From assembly GCA_026214975.1 (NCBI GenBank), contig JAOBSW010000307.1, forward strand, positions 115,346-179,345: a stretch of 64,000 nucleotides of DNA, given 5' to 3'. The position numbers were made by a program, and so were the translations under genes. Positions 22,875-33,343 of the stretch are shown here, piece by piece. Under the pieces are notes generated by a model. That model saw only the letters and a program-made list of their open reading frames with translations, had not been told where the DNA came from and made no database searches. This DNA is from Gentiana macrophylla. Lineage: Eukaryota > Streptophyta > Magnoliopsida > Gentianales > Gentianaceae. The stretch's first letter is position 1. Each line of letters begins with the position of its first letter.

Positions 22875-23840
22875 AACTTTTTCCAGTGATCTTGTAATAA
22901 TCAACTTTTGCTTTTGTTTTTGAAATATTGCGACGCTTTCCTTTGATGTGATTGTAATAACTTGTTTTTATTTTCCGCATTCTGTGGCCGCGTTTGGCTC
23001 GTTGAACTTGATTTATGGCCGTTTTTTGGCCCCCTGATTTATGTATTACACATGTTTCCTTGATTTTTCTCCTGCATCCTTTGTATGTGTGCGGCCCCCT
23101 TTATTTTGGCGAGGTTTGAGTAGCTCGCTAAAATAATAAAACCGAAGAACCTGTAATAATGATCGAAAATTCCTGTTGCGGCCCTCTTTATTTGGAACAA
23201 GGATCAGCGACCAAGTTTATACTTGCTTTTGTTGTGTGTTAAAATTTCCCTATGCCCCCTTGTTTTGGGCAAGGCCTGGATGGGCCTGAACGAAACAAGT
23301 TTCCGTCCATGTATAAAAACTTTGGTCGCTGCGGACTTGTGGCAAATAAGTGACCGAAGAATCGAAGCATGACCCCAGGTTTGAGGCGACCCGCCAGTGC
23401 GGATCAGTACTTTGAGAATTCCATCATGGGTTCGGCTGCGGGTTTCTGGCTAAGCGAGCATAAAGCTTAACGCGGCCCCCATGCTGGGGATTTGGGACGG
23501 GCCATGCTGCGTATAGTTTGTTTGAAATTTTCAGCATGCGGCCCTCTAAGTCTATGGCGAAATAGTGGTTTTGCCAGAAACTTAAAGGCTGAACCGATTG
23601 GACGGGACAGACCTTTCTTGATTGTCGTGTTGGTAAAAAAAGCAAAGGCTCTGATTTGATTGGATAGGCTACTGGCAATATTTTGACCAACGGTGCACGC
23701 GCAGTCAATATAGCCTAGAATCTCGCGCTGATAACTATCAAGCGTTAAATGCACCTCATGGATTTCAAATTTTTGGGTAAAAACGCATGGATACTGGCCG
23801 TCCGATCTTGTAAATCGTGGACGTTTATCTTGCTTGCTTT
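22875..23840. other. Spacer between the two antisense genes, with purine-tract echoes
   Basis: No coding sequence is seen. GGCCCCC-type pyrimidine tracts (purine-rich on the element's own strand) recur at about 23028, 23091, 23178, 23254, 23472 and 23538, several followed by TTTATTTTGG or TTGTTTTGG. The same motif follows antisense gene 2 at 38503. Confidence 0.55.
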
Positions 23841-23843
23841 TGC

Positions 23844-23850
23844 TATAAAA
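23844..23850 (+). promoter_or_regulatory. TATA box of antisense gene 2
   Basis: TGCTATAAAAGCAGGG lies 61 bp upstream of the ATG at 23911, a normal plant promoter-to-start distance. Confidence 0.5.
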
Positions 23851-23910
23851 GCAGGGAGCAAACCTGGATCTATTCCATTCCTCTTTTGCACAAATTTTTG
23901 TTGTGAGATC

Positions 23911-24040
23911 ATGTCTTTTCAATCCGGAGAGGGTAATGCGATCCGAGTGTGGAAGCCCGTCCGATTCGTGATGTTTCCCTTTCTTCATCGCTTCTCTTCA
24001 CGCCAAAGATCATTTCTGGCGTTATTTCGACGTGGTCAGG
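23911..24040 (+). pseudogene. Antisense gene 2 of the Tat element, 5' part
   Basis: The ATG at 23911 opens MSFQSGEGNAIRVW. After a frameshift the reading frame is AKDHFWRYFDVVR, ending with codon AGG at 24038-24040, where the Athila element begins. The frame resumes exactly at 37880 with LVRERGVNEGK once one copy of the 5-bp target duplication is removed. The insertion therefore split a gene that had been open at this point. Confidence 0.65.
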
Positions 24041-25591
24041 TGTTAAGGGTGAATTTATACGATTTATAACGCTATATTCTATGATATTTTCTCTCACATT
24101 CGTATAAAATTGCATAAGAAACGAGTGTTTAACGGAAGTATTGAGTAAATGAGGTTTTTAACGAGTTAATCGCAATATTGGTTGATTTTGGTGTTTTAAT
24201 TGTGATTTTATGTTTAATTGGACATTATTACATTTTTGCGATGTTTTTATGTGTTATAGATACATGTTTGAGGCTCAAAAGATGATCAAAGGTTGATTGA
24301 GTTCGAGCTAATTGATGATAAAAGAGATAATGAAGGAATGAGATAGAGGAAAAAGAGATAAAGATCAAGAAATCAGAATTCGATCATATTGAACTGGCGT
24401 CCAGGTCCCGTCCAGAGTGGACGGGCGTTTGATTGAGTGAGCGGGCGTCCGGAGGTGCGATTTTGATCTGAGAGAGTTTGGACGCTGCAGGTGGGCGGGC
24501 GTCTGGCGATTCGAGGCAAACCGAGCAGCGCCCGGGAAGAGTGGACGGGCTCCTTCGACCGACTTTGGCGAAAGCGACTCAAGACTCTATAAATAGCAGC
24601 TGTTTTCTCCACATATGGGAGACCAATTCCACAATACTCGAAACCCTAAACCTAGGGGCGGCTTTAGGCTGCGTTTTTACTTCTTTTATTCCAGTTTTTA
24701 TGCTCCAAATTCTAGATTAAAAGTTGGTAGTTTTATGTTAGCTTTTCTGCAATTCCAAGTTTCAAGAGGATGCTTAGAGGCTAAAAGCCTTGAACGAAGC
24801 GTTGTGAAGCCGTCCAACTCAACAATTCAGATTCCGTTCTTGATTATTTTGTGAGTATTTAATTCAAGTTGTTTCTTTTATCATGTTTATGATGTTTATT
24901 GCAATTCATATCGAAAGATCGTTGCTTGTTGATTGTTTATTTTGATGAAAATCATATTAAACTTTAGATCACCATGATAATGAATAGATCTTAAATCTAA
25001 TTAACGAGAGTTATTAGTTTAGATTTCTAGGTTAGAAATTGAGAGATTTCACACCTTGATTTGAAAGCATTAATCTTTAGATCGAAATATAAAAGATTGA
25101 TAGGAGAACTTGTCTAAGAAATTAGGAGTTCATACCTTGGTTAGGTGAATCAGAACTTGGTTAGAAATCACGAAATAATCTGAATTGGAATTGAATGTTG
25201 ACAGGATAGGTGGATCAATTGCTCGTTTGCTCGTTATAATTTGATCAAATCCCTTAGAACTTGAATTGTTTAGTTAATCAATTTCCTTTATTGCATACTA
25301 GGTTTAGTTTTAGTTTAATAGTTACGCAACCCGTATCTTTCCTGGCTTTAGATCATATCTTACGTCGATTTTACGTTTTAGTTAAGTTTATTTCGGTGTT
25401 GTTTAGTTTTATCCACTTTGTTTAGATTAGTTTTCGTGACATAATTTAGTTAGACAAAAACTAGGGTTAGCAATCGCTTGATTCCCGTAAGATCGACCGG
25501 TATCAACCTCATATTACGATCCTTATACTTGAGGAAAACCGGATTTATAAATATTATTACTTGTTTGTGTTTGCTAATAAAATCCGTGACA
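24041..25591 (+). repeat. 5' LTR of the Athila element
   Basis: 1,551 bp, TG...CA. A TATAAATAG box sits at 24588-24596, preceded by GC-rich direct repeats around GGGCGTC (about 24380-24550). Indels against the 3' copy cluster in that GC-rich part. Confidence 0.9.
24588..24596 (+). promoter_or_regulatory. LTR promoter TATA box (Athila)
   Basis: CTCTATAAATAGCAGC is conserved in the other LTR at 36870-36878. It marks the likely start of genomic RNA about 30 bp downstream. Confidence 0.6.
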
Positions 25592-25597
25592 AGTTTT

Positions 25598-25615
25598 TGG
25601 CGCCGTTGCCGGGGA
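25598..25615 (+). other. Primer-binding site of the Athila element
   Basis: TGGCGCCGTTGCCGGGGA starts six bases after the LTR end. It matches the 3' end of plant tRNA-Asp, typical of Athila. Confidence 0.9.
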
Positions 25616-25739
25616 ACAATACGGTTGCCTAGTTTTTGTTTTTGTTTTTCGTTTTCCTATTTATTTTTCGTTTTAATTCTGTTTTTTAGTCAGGCCCCCG
25701 AAGCGAACCGTAGTCCGCCAAACAGGCGGATCTTACATT

Positions 25740-27921
25740 CTGCATGTTCGCAGCGAGCGAGCGAGCAAGATCTTGAGGATCGATTAGCCAAGAGCTCATC
25801 GATTTTCGTAATAATGGTGCTAATGATAGGCGTGCGTTGGCGGACTACGCCATGCCTGGCGTGATCCACGAGCCAACCCGGCTATTGTCATTCCGACCAT
25901 CAACGCCTGAACAACCGAGCTAAGGCCGGGACTTATTCGAGATGATGCAAAGATGCATCTATTTTTCACGGTTACCGGTCGGAGAATCCACTCACTCACT
26001 TGCATACATTCTTGGAGATATGCGGCACCACGCGCATCCAAGGAGTAAGTGAGGATGCCATCAAAGCGAAACTTTTTCCATTTTCTAAAGGAGAAGCGAA
26101 AGAGTGGTATACTTCTCTCCCCTTCGAATCAATTACCACAAATTTGAACTCGAAAGGAGTTCTTGAGTCAATACTTCCCACCTTCAAAAGCATTGTTGTT
26201 TGAGCGAGATTTTCACTTTCTACGAGTAAAGAGAATGAATCCTTCTTTGATTGTTGGAAAAGATTCAAATCTCTCGCTTAGAAAGTGTCCTCACCACGGC
26301 TTGCCACCGCAGAGGCAAGTCAACACATTCTTTAGTGGATTGACCGAGAGCTTACTAAAGGCATGGTCAATAGTTCATCCGGTGGGGGGCGTTTAAGAAA
26401 ACGCGCTGATGAGGATGGGCCTTTGTTTGAGGACATTGCAAAGTACAACACGCCCCCTCTTATCAAGCAATTCAAGCACCTCCTCCTCCTCCTAAGGTAG
26501 AGGAGGTAAACATGCAAAGTTTGATCGCTATCTTCGCAGGAAGCGGATGGCGACATCTCAAGTTTCAAATCCGGTAAATCAAACTTACTGTTTTCGCGAA
26601 CCCTCGGGTTCATCTTGAAAATTGTTGTCGGTGGCCATATGAATGGCGGTGTCAATTTAATCCCCCTGCACCTTATCATGTGAATGTTGTTCATGATTAT
26701 GGACAATGTAATCAAGTCACATGTCAAAATTGTGACGAGGTGGGGCACACATCTAAATTCTGTCCTATGAACGGGCAGAATGCTGAAGTGAATGCATTCT
26801 ATGGCCAGAACAACCAAAGGTCTAATCAAGTTTCTGGCCAGAATAATTTCCAAAGCCATGGGTTTAATCAATCTTCTAGTTTCAATCCTAATTCGAATTT
26901 TAATTCGAATCAAAATTTCAATAGAAACCCTGGTTTTAATCAGAACCAAAACTCAAAATTTTCCAATCCTACTCAAAGATTCAATCAGAATTGGCCCGCC
27001 AATTCTAATCCTGCTATTCAAAGTCGGCCCAGCCAGCCCTATTCGCAGAATCTCCAAAACTCTCAAGGCCCATCGTACTCAAGTGATATCAAAGCTCAAT
27101 GGGATTCCTTTAGTGAGGAGCAAAATAGATCAATGAAAAATCTTGAGAGGCAAATCGGGCAGGTTGGTGAGCAGTTAGCTTCGACCCCAGGGCAAGCGCC
27201 CGATTTTCGAGAAAAATCCCAAGGGTGGTCAAGTTGCTCAAACCGACTTGAACAAAGGCCCGTGTACTGACCTCATACCTTCAATTCCATACGGTAGAGA
27301 GGAGGCCAGTGCAATGAATCTAAGAAGCGGTACTCAAGTTAGTGGTCCTTCCCACCAGGGAAACCACTAGCCCCTCCTGCCATTGATAAGGCAGGAGGGG
27401 AAGCTGAGCACCTATACTCCTCTTTGCCGAAAGAGAACACTCAGGTGGCTGATCCCCTGAGAGGTGAAAAAGCTGGAAGTCTTCAGGTGGCTGATCCCCT
27501 GAGGAGTGAAGAATCAAGTGTGAGTCAGGAGGCTGATCCCCTGACTAATAAACAGATTGAAAAAGCCGTTCGGTGGAAGGATCTGGAAGACAAAGCTGTC
27601 AATGCATCCTCAAAGAAAATCTTTTCTGAGAGTGATCTGAAAAAGCTTCCATTTCCACCACGAAAGAGCAACATCCCTTTAAGTGAAGATAAGAAGTATG
27701 AAAAGGTGCTAAACCTTTTGAAAAATACTCAGGTAAATCTTCCATTATCCGAAGTCTTGGTTGAGATGCCTAAGTATACAAAATTTATCAAGGATATTGT
27801 TTCTTCGAAAAGGAAGAAGTCAGACATGGAGAGGCTGATTGGTGAGGATTGTTCAATGATCAATTACGAAAACTTACCAACCAAGAGAGGTGACCTGGAA
27901 AGTTCGTGCTTACAGTGTTAA
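25740..27921 (+). pseudogene. Athila gag (broken)
   Basis: Pieces in several frames give DYAMPG, then LHTFLEICGTTRIQGVSEDA and EWYTSLPFESITTN (25990-26160), then CPHHGLPPQRQVNTFFSGLT (26290-26350), all hallmarks of Athila gag. A zinc knuckle CQNCDEVGHTSKFC (about 26722-26763) has the CX2CX4HX4C pattern. An Asn/Gln/Phe-rich stretch follows (26800-27100). The C-terminal linker (27424-27921) holds three repeats of (V/E)ADPL and the motif LNLLKNTQVNLPLSEVLVEM. At least five frameshifts separate these parts. Confidence 0.8.
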
Positions 27922-28370
27922 TGGGAGGCTGGGTCTTCCCTAACTCTTTGTGTGACACGGGTGCATCTATAAGCCTCATGCCATTGTCTGCGTGTGCAAA
28001 CAATTTGGGTTTAATTGATCTTCTAGAACCCACTACCATGAATTTGCAATTTCTTTGATCGATCTTCTAAGAGAAGCGGCGGGCATCTTAAAAGACGCGT
28101 CTAGTTCAAATCGGATGGATTTACCTTTCCCGTTGAGTGCACGTCTGAGACATTGAAAGAGATGAAAATGTCCCCACGATTCTTGGAAGACCCTTCTTGT
28201 CTACAGCTAGAGCCCTCATTGACTGCGATGGTGGGCGAGTGACGATCCGTGTTGGTGACCAAGAGGTAAGCTATAATGTTTCCAAATCCATTCAAATACC
28301 TCCGGTCCTCCAACCGGTTTTTCCATTGAGAGGCGTCGATGACTTCGATGATCGATGGAAAAGCAAGTCA
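27905..28370 (+). pseudogene. Athila protease (broken)
   Basis: FPNSLCDTGASISLMPLSAC carries the aspartic protease motif DTGAS. After a shift, ILGRPFLSTARALIDCDGG (about 28170-28230) is the conserved second part. The active-site Asp is present, but at least two frame changes interrupt the domain. It would cut the Gag-Pol polyprotein during particle maturation. Confidence 0.75.
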
Positions 28371-29440
28371 TGGTAGCTGTTGCAACAGCGAGTATGAGCG
28401 ACTGGTTGATAATTTGAATAATCATGGTGTGGTAAGTCTAGAGCAGTTAGAAGCTGAATTTAAAGATGAGTTGTTGGAAGGTGAAGCTTTGGCAGTGGGA
28501 CCGCTCAGTAAACTCAACGATGTTGAGTTGAAAGGTGGAGAGCTTAAGTCTAGTTTAGAAGACCCCCCTGCAGATTTGGTGTTGAAGCCGTTGCCTAAAC
28601 ATCTTAAGTATGTGTTTCTAAGAGAAGGTGGCAAGCTTCCATTAATTATATCTGCCAAGCTGTCTCGTTTAGAGGAAATGAAATTAATCAACGTCTTGAA
28701 GAAAAATGAAAAGGCCTTTGGATGGCAGGTAGGAGATATCAGAGGGATATCTCCGGACATCTATATGCATAATATCAAGACTAATGAGGGTGCGAAATGT
28801 GTCGAGACAAGCCCAGAGGAGGCTCAACCTCATATGCAAGAGGTGGTTAAGAAAGAAATCATCAAACTTCTTGACATGGGAATCATCTATGCCATCGCCG
28901 ATAGTGAATGGGTTTCCCGACTCGAGATAGTTCCCAAGAAATGTGGAATTACGATTGAGAAGAATGAAGAAGAGGAGGAAATAGCATTGAGACTTGTCCT
29001 TTGGTTCTGAGTCTGCATCGACTATCGAAAGCTCAATGAGGTAACCATGAAGGATCACTTTCCCTTCCATTCATTGACCGATGCTTGAGCGTCTCGCGGA
29101 CACGATTCTCGCGCTTCTGGATGGTTATTCAGGATACTTTCAAATACCCATCGATCCGGTGACCAAGAAAAGACCACTTTCACTGCCGCTTATGGTACAT
29201 TCGCTACTGGCGAATGCCATTTGTCTCTCTGCAATGCCCCCAGCTACATTTCAACAATGTATGTTGGCTATCTTTGACGGGCTAGTAGAAAAGTGTATGG
29301 AAATCTTTATGGGCGATTTTTAGGTCTTTGGTCGATCCTTTGATGATTGTCTTGACAACCTTGACCAAGTGTTATCAGATCGTGGAAAAGAACTTAGTGC
29401 TCAATTGGGAAAAATGTCATTTCATGGTTGATGAGGAATA
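28371..29440 (+). pseudogene. Athila reverse transcriptase (catalytic Asp lost)
   Basis: A long frame to 29010 covers the linker and the start of the domain (KEIIKLLDMGIIYAIADSEW, IVPKKCGI). The next part, DGYSGYFQIPIDP, follows at 29081-29160 and CMEIFMGDF at 29296-29322. Reverse transcriptases need two Asp at that last place (family: FMDDF). Here the first is Gly, and a TAG follows immediately. Frame changes near 29010-29080 and 29165 add to the damage. Confidence 0.85.
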
Positions 29441-30084
29441 GTTCTTGGCCACAAGATCTCCGCCAAAGGTATAGAAGTTTGACAGGGCAAAAGTAGAAGC
29501 TATCGAGAAGATGAGTTATCCCAAGAATGTGCGTGAAGTGAGAGGTTTTCTTGGACATGTCGGTTTCTATAGAAGATTCATTCAAGACTTCTCCAAGATA
29601 GCCAAGCCCCTGTCTACTTTACTTAAGGAAGACGTTGAGTTCAATTTTGATGAGAGCTGCAAGCAAGCGTTTGAGGAGCTTAAGGACCGTTTAATCTCTG
29701 CTCCAATTCTTATATCGCCTGACTGGAACCTACCTTTTGAGCTTATGTGCGACGCATCGAACTATGCAGTTGGTGCTGTTTTAGGACAAAAAATCAAAGG
29801 AAATTCCAGCCAATCTATTACATGAGTCACACATTGAATCCTCTCAAGTTAACTATACTACTACCGAAAAGGAATTATTGGCGTAGTCTTTGCTATGGAC
29901 AAGTTTAATGAGTTACTTGTTAGGAGCTCAAGTGATTGTGTGGGGATCGATCACGCCGCTTTGCGGTGTCGATGACTAAGAAAGAGGCTAAACGCGCTCT
30001 CTGCGTTGGATCGACCTACAAGAGTTTGACGTTCAAATTAAAGACAAAAGAGGCGTGAAAGCGTAGTGGTGATCACGTTCGAGA
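29441..30084 (+). pseudogene. Athila reverse transcriptase thumb and RNase H (broken)
   Basis: 29511-29825 reads VREVRGFLGHVGFYRRFIQD and later ISAPILISPDWNLPFELMCD with ASNYAVGAVLG, the start of RNase H with its catalytic Asp. From 29825 the frame breaks repeatedly. The remains TTTEKELLA and EFDVQIKDKRG can still be picked out in different frames. RNase H would degrade the RNA strand during reverse transcription. Confidence 0.8.
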
Positions 30085-31440
30085 ATGCTTAGTGAGGAAA
30101 AGGATGATCCAGATGATATAGATCTTTACTTTCCTCTAGAAAACATTATGTTTATTGACGGTTGTCCTCCTAATGTTCCATGGTATTCTTCCATTGTAAA
30201 TTACCTTCATGCCCGATATCTTGATCCAGAATTGTCCTATCAGGAGAAGAAAAAGTTCTTCTCTGATTTGAAATCTTTCGTTTGGGATGAACCTTATCTT
30301 TTTAAGATCTGTAAAGATGGTTTGCTTAGAAGATGTGTTTCGAGAATCGAGCGGTAGCGATATTATTGGCGAGTGCCATAGTGGACCCACTGGAGGTCAC
30401 TTTGGTCCTTGGAAAACCGTTGCTAAGATTTTCCAATCCGGTTTCTATTGGCCCACGATCTTTAAGGATACAGAAGCTTTCTGTAAAGCTTGTGATAGAT
30501 GCCAAAGAACCGGTACTCTGACAAGGCGTTTCGACATGCCATTGAAACCCATCCTAGAATGCGAAGTCTTTGATGTATGGGGTATCGATTTTATGGGACC
30601 ATTCCCATCATCTTGTGGTAACAAATACATCTTAGTCTGCATAGATTACGTGTCTAAATGGGTGGAGGCTCAGGCCACTCCTCACAATGATCATAAGACG
30701 GTCATGAAATTTCTAAAGAAAAACATCTTCATGAGGTTTGGATGTCCACGTGCTTTGATCAGTGATGAAGGGACGCATTTCTGCAACCGACCCTTAGAAA
30801 AAGTGCTCGAAAAGTATGGTGTTCGTCACAAAACTGGCACACCATATCATCCGATGACTAGTGGTCAGGTTGAAAGGAGCAACCAAAGTATTAAGAAAAT
30901 CCTGGAAAAAACGGTCAATAGTCATAGAAAAGACTGGAGTTTGAAGTTGGATGATGTACTATGGGCATACATGACCGCCTATAAGACTCCTATGGGTACA
31001 TCTCCATATCAAATGGTTTATGGTAAGCCATGTCATCTGCCAGTCGAGTTAGAGCATAGAGCTTATTGGGCTACAAAGTTTCTGAACTTTGATTCCCAAT
31101 CTTGTGGTAAGCACCGATCGCAAGCAGATTGCATGAGTTGGACGAATTCAGACTCCAGGCCTACGAAAGCGCTAGGATCAGCAAAGATAAGATGAAACTC
31201 CTCCATGATGCCAAGATTAAGAAGAGAGAATTTCATGTAGGGGAACAAGTTCTTCTATACAATTCCAGGCTACATCTGTTTCCTGGAAAGCTGAGGACAC
31301 GATGGTCCGGTCCCTTTGAGATTCTCCAAATTATCCCTGGAGGCGTTCTAGAACTACGCGGTTATGGTGACCAACCGTTTCGAGTGAATGGTCAAAGGTG
31401 CAAGCACTATATTGGTGAACCTAAAGAGAAACCTTTGATT
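30085..31440 (+). pseudogene. Athila integrase (all catalytic residues present, frameshifted)
   Basis: The zinc-binding part ([12 protein letters not shown] then FCKACDRCQ) has the HHCC residues. The core has all three acidic residues: Asp in [12 protein letters not shown], Asp in [10 protein letters not shown] and Glu in [10 protein letters not shown]. The C-terminal module, TRWSGPFEIL (about 31295-31325), is the GPF type. Three frames are used (changes near 30340 and 31110). Of the pol domains this is the least damaged. Confidence 0.85.
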
Positions 31441-32570
31441 GTCCGTTCCTCGATATCCTCGGGTGTGGTGCTACAAAAGTCGAAGAATTTGACGAGTTTT
31501 CACCCGACTGTTTTGGAGGATGGCGGTAGTGGTCGATCTGAAGAAGTTCTAGCAGGTAGTTGGGATATGGAAGAGTTGGAGAGGGAGCGTCAGCTGAAAC
31601 GTCATCAGAAGACTCAAAAAATGAAGAAGTCAACCATGGGGAAGTTTAAACGTATTTGGAAAGCTATCAAAGATTTTACCCCATGTATTAAGTCTTTGTT
31701 TCTGTGACCAAACTCTTGATCAAAGTCTAGGCGAGGTAGTGGGTGGCGAGAGAAAAGTCAAATGGCCTGATCAGTGAGCTTTGAACGGTGTCGAACTAAC
31801 GACATTAACCAAAAGCGCCACTAGGGGGCAACCTAGATATCGTTATATTAGTTGTTTTTGTTTATGCTTTTGTAGTTTAAGCATTTAAGTTTGGTTTCCT
31901 AAGTTTTTAGCCTTATTAAGTTTTGCTTTTGTTTATATCATCGATTAGTTGTGCTTTCTAGATATGGATTTTGGAGTTCTACCGGAGGAGTTACCTTTCC
32001 TTAGGAGGATCCCACTTATCACTTTGTAGATGACGGACCGGGAGGGACTATAGTGTTGCACGTAGACTTTGATATTAGTACCGCGTCGGGATCGTCACTA
32101 TGTTCTTATTGTTTCCCGCTGTTCGGGCGGTGGAACTTCACTCATCGAGGAGTTGCAGGCGCTCAGGGCGTCCTTACACAATCTGAGTGATCCGATCTTG
32201 TGATTTAGCGCTAGTCTTTGCAAAGTGAACATTTTCGAGGTGTTTTTATGTAGCCGGTGAGGATTGGGGTGCGCGGGATGAGTATGATTTCCCTCCGGCG
32301 ATTGACATGCTCCGCCGTCTTATCCGGGTGATAGATTGGTCGACATTACGATGACTAGCGTTGTTAGGTTGTTTAAATCGGGCAAACGACGTAAAACAAA
32401 AGCGGCAGTTGGAGGCAACCCTTGTTTTCTATTTGTCTTTATTTATTTTCTAATAATTTTATGTGCCGTTGATTTCCATTTGTAATTTTGTAATTTTATT
32501 TAAGTTTAATGAGAAGCGGCGTATTTGAATTTAAATTGCATGAAAATTTGATAATTTTGTTGAGAAATTG
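31441..32570. other. Non-coding interval between Athila pol and the env-position gene
   Basis: The integrase frame runs on as low-similarity C-terminal sequence to a stop at 31707. After that there is only AT-rich sequence with short frames. I recognise nothing else here. Confidence 0.5.
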
Positions 32571-32574
32571 CATT

Positions 32575-32771
32575 GGGCGCCCGTCTAGAAGGCGGGCGTC
32601 CGTGCGCTTTGTGTATTTAATGGGCGCCCGTCCTATTATTTCCCTCCAATCTGTTCGGTTTTAAATGTATGGACGGCGTCTCGAAAATCAGGGCGCCCGT
32701 CGATTCATATAATTTCGAGTGGGCGCCCGTCCACCGAGTGGTGAACAGCGTCCAACATCATCATATATATA
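32575..32771 (+). promoter_or_regulatory. Possible internal promoter before the env-position gene
   Basis: GGGCGCCCGTC occurs four times (32575, 32622, 32691, 32721) just upstream of TATATATA (32764-32771). The LTR promoter has the same layout: GGGCG(T/C)C-rich repeats, then a TATA box. GGGCGCCC is a perfect palindrome. This suggests a separate promoter for the gene that starts at 33344. Confidence 0.5.
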
Positions 32772-33066
32772 CCCCTCCGTCATTGAACCCTCACTTTTAC
32801 GAGTTTTCAAGCGCGAAAGCCGTTTCTCCTTCCTTCTTTTGGCCTAAAATCTTCAATTCTAAACCATTTCGAGCGATTTAAAGTGCTATAGACCGCTCTT
32901 GAACCCCTCTCTGTGATTTTCATAGTCAAATTCCCCAACACACCATCTTTTGGAGAATCGGGACCCTTTGCGATCCGACTTTTGGAGAAAAAATCCGATT
33001 TTGGGAGCCACATTGGTGTTGTTTGGACTAATTTTCATCTCGATCAGCATCTACTCACCTTACTTG

Positions 33067-33340
33067 GTAAGTTAGTAACAACTTTTCTAGATTTTATTCA
33101 TGTTTTTGTGAGTTCGATCTTTGGGTCGGCTCGTTCATGAATATCACCTTAATTCATTTTTTTTTTTTACGGTTTTGTGGTTTCTTTCACGCTCTGTTAT
33201 GGTGTTGTGATGGGTGATGATTGGGTTGTTTGATGATGATTATGGTTGTGGTTGTGGTTTGGTTTTTTGAAATCCCGCTTTGGATGTTAAACGGGTACCT
33301 TGTTGTGGATTGGGATTGTGTTCGTGTAGTCTAGGCTTGA
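33067..33340 (+). other. Possible leader intron of the env-position gene
   Basis: A donor-like TTG|GTAAGTTAG (GT at 33067-33068) and an acceptor-like TGTAGTCTAG just before the ATG at 33344 would remove about 270 nt of T-rich sequence. The layout parallels the leader intron of antisense gene 1 in the Tat element. Confidence 0.4.
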
Positions 33341-33343
33341 ATT

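Noticed and set aside
23467..23988. 173-codon minus-strand frame opposite antisense gene 2's promoter region
   Set aside because: It runs through the spacer with purine-tract repeats and matches no integrase, reverse transcriptase or other Tat protein. Likely chance.
26332..26949. 205-codon minus-strand frame opposite the Athila gag zinc-knuckle region
   Set aside because: Shadow of the Asn/Gln-rich gag sequence; Ile/Arg-rich composition is expected from the complement.
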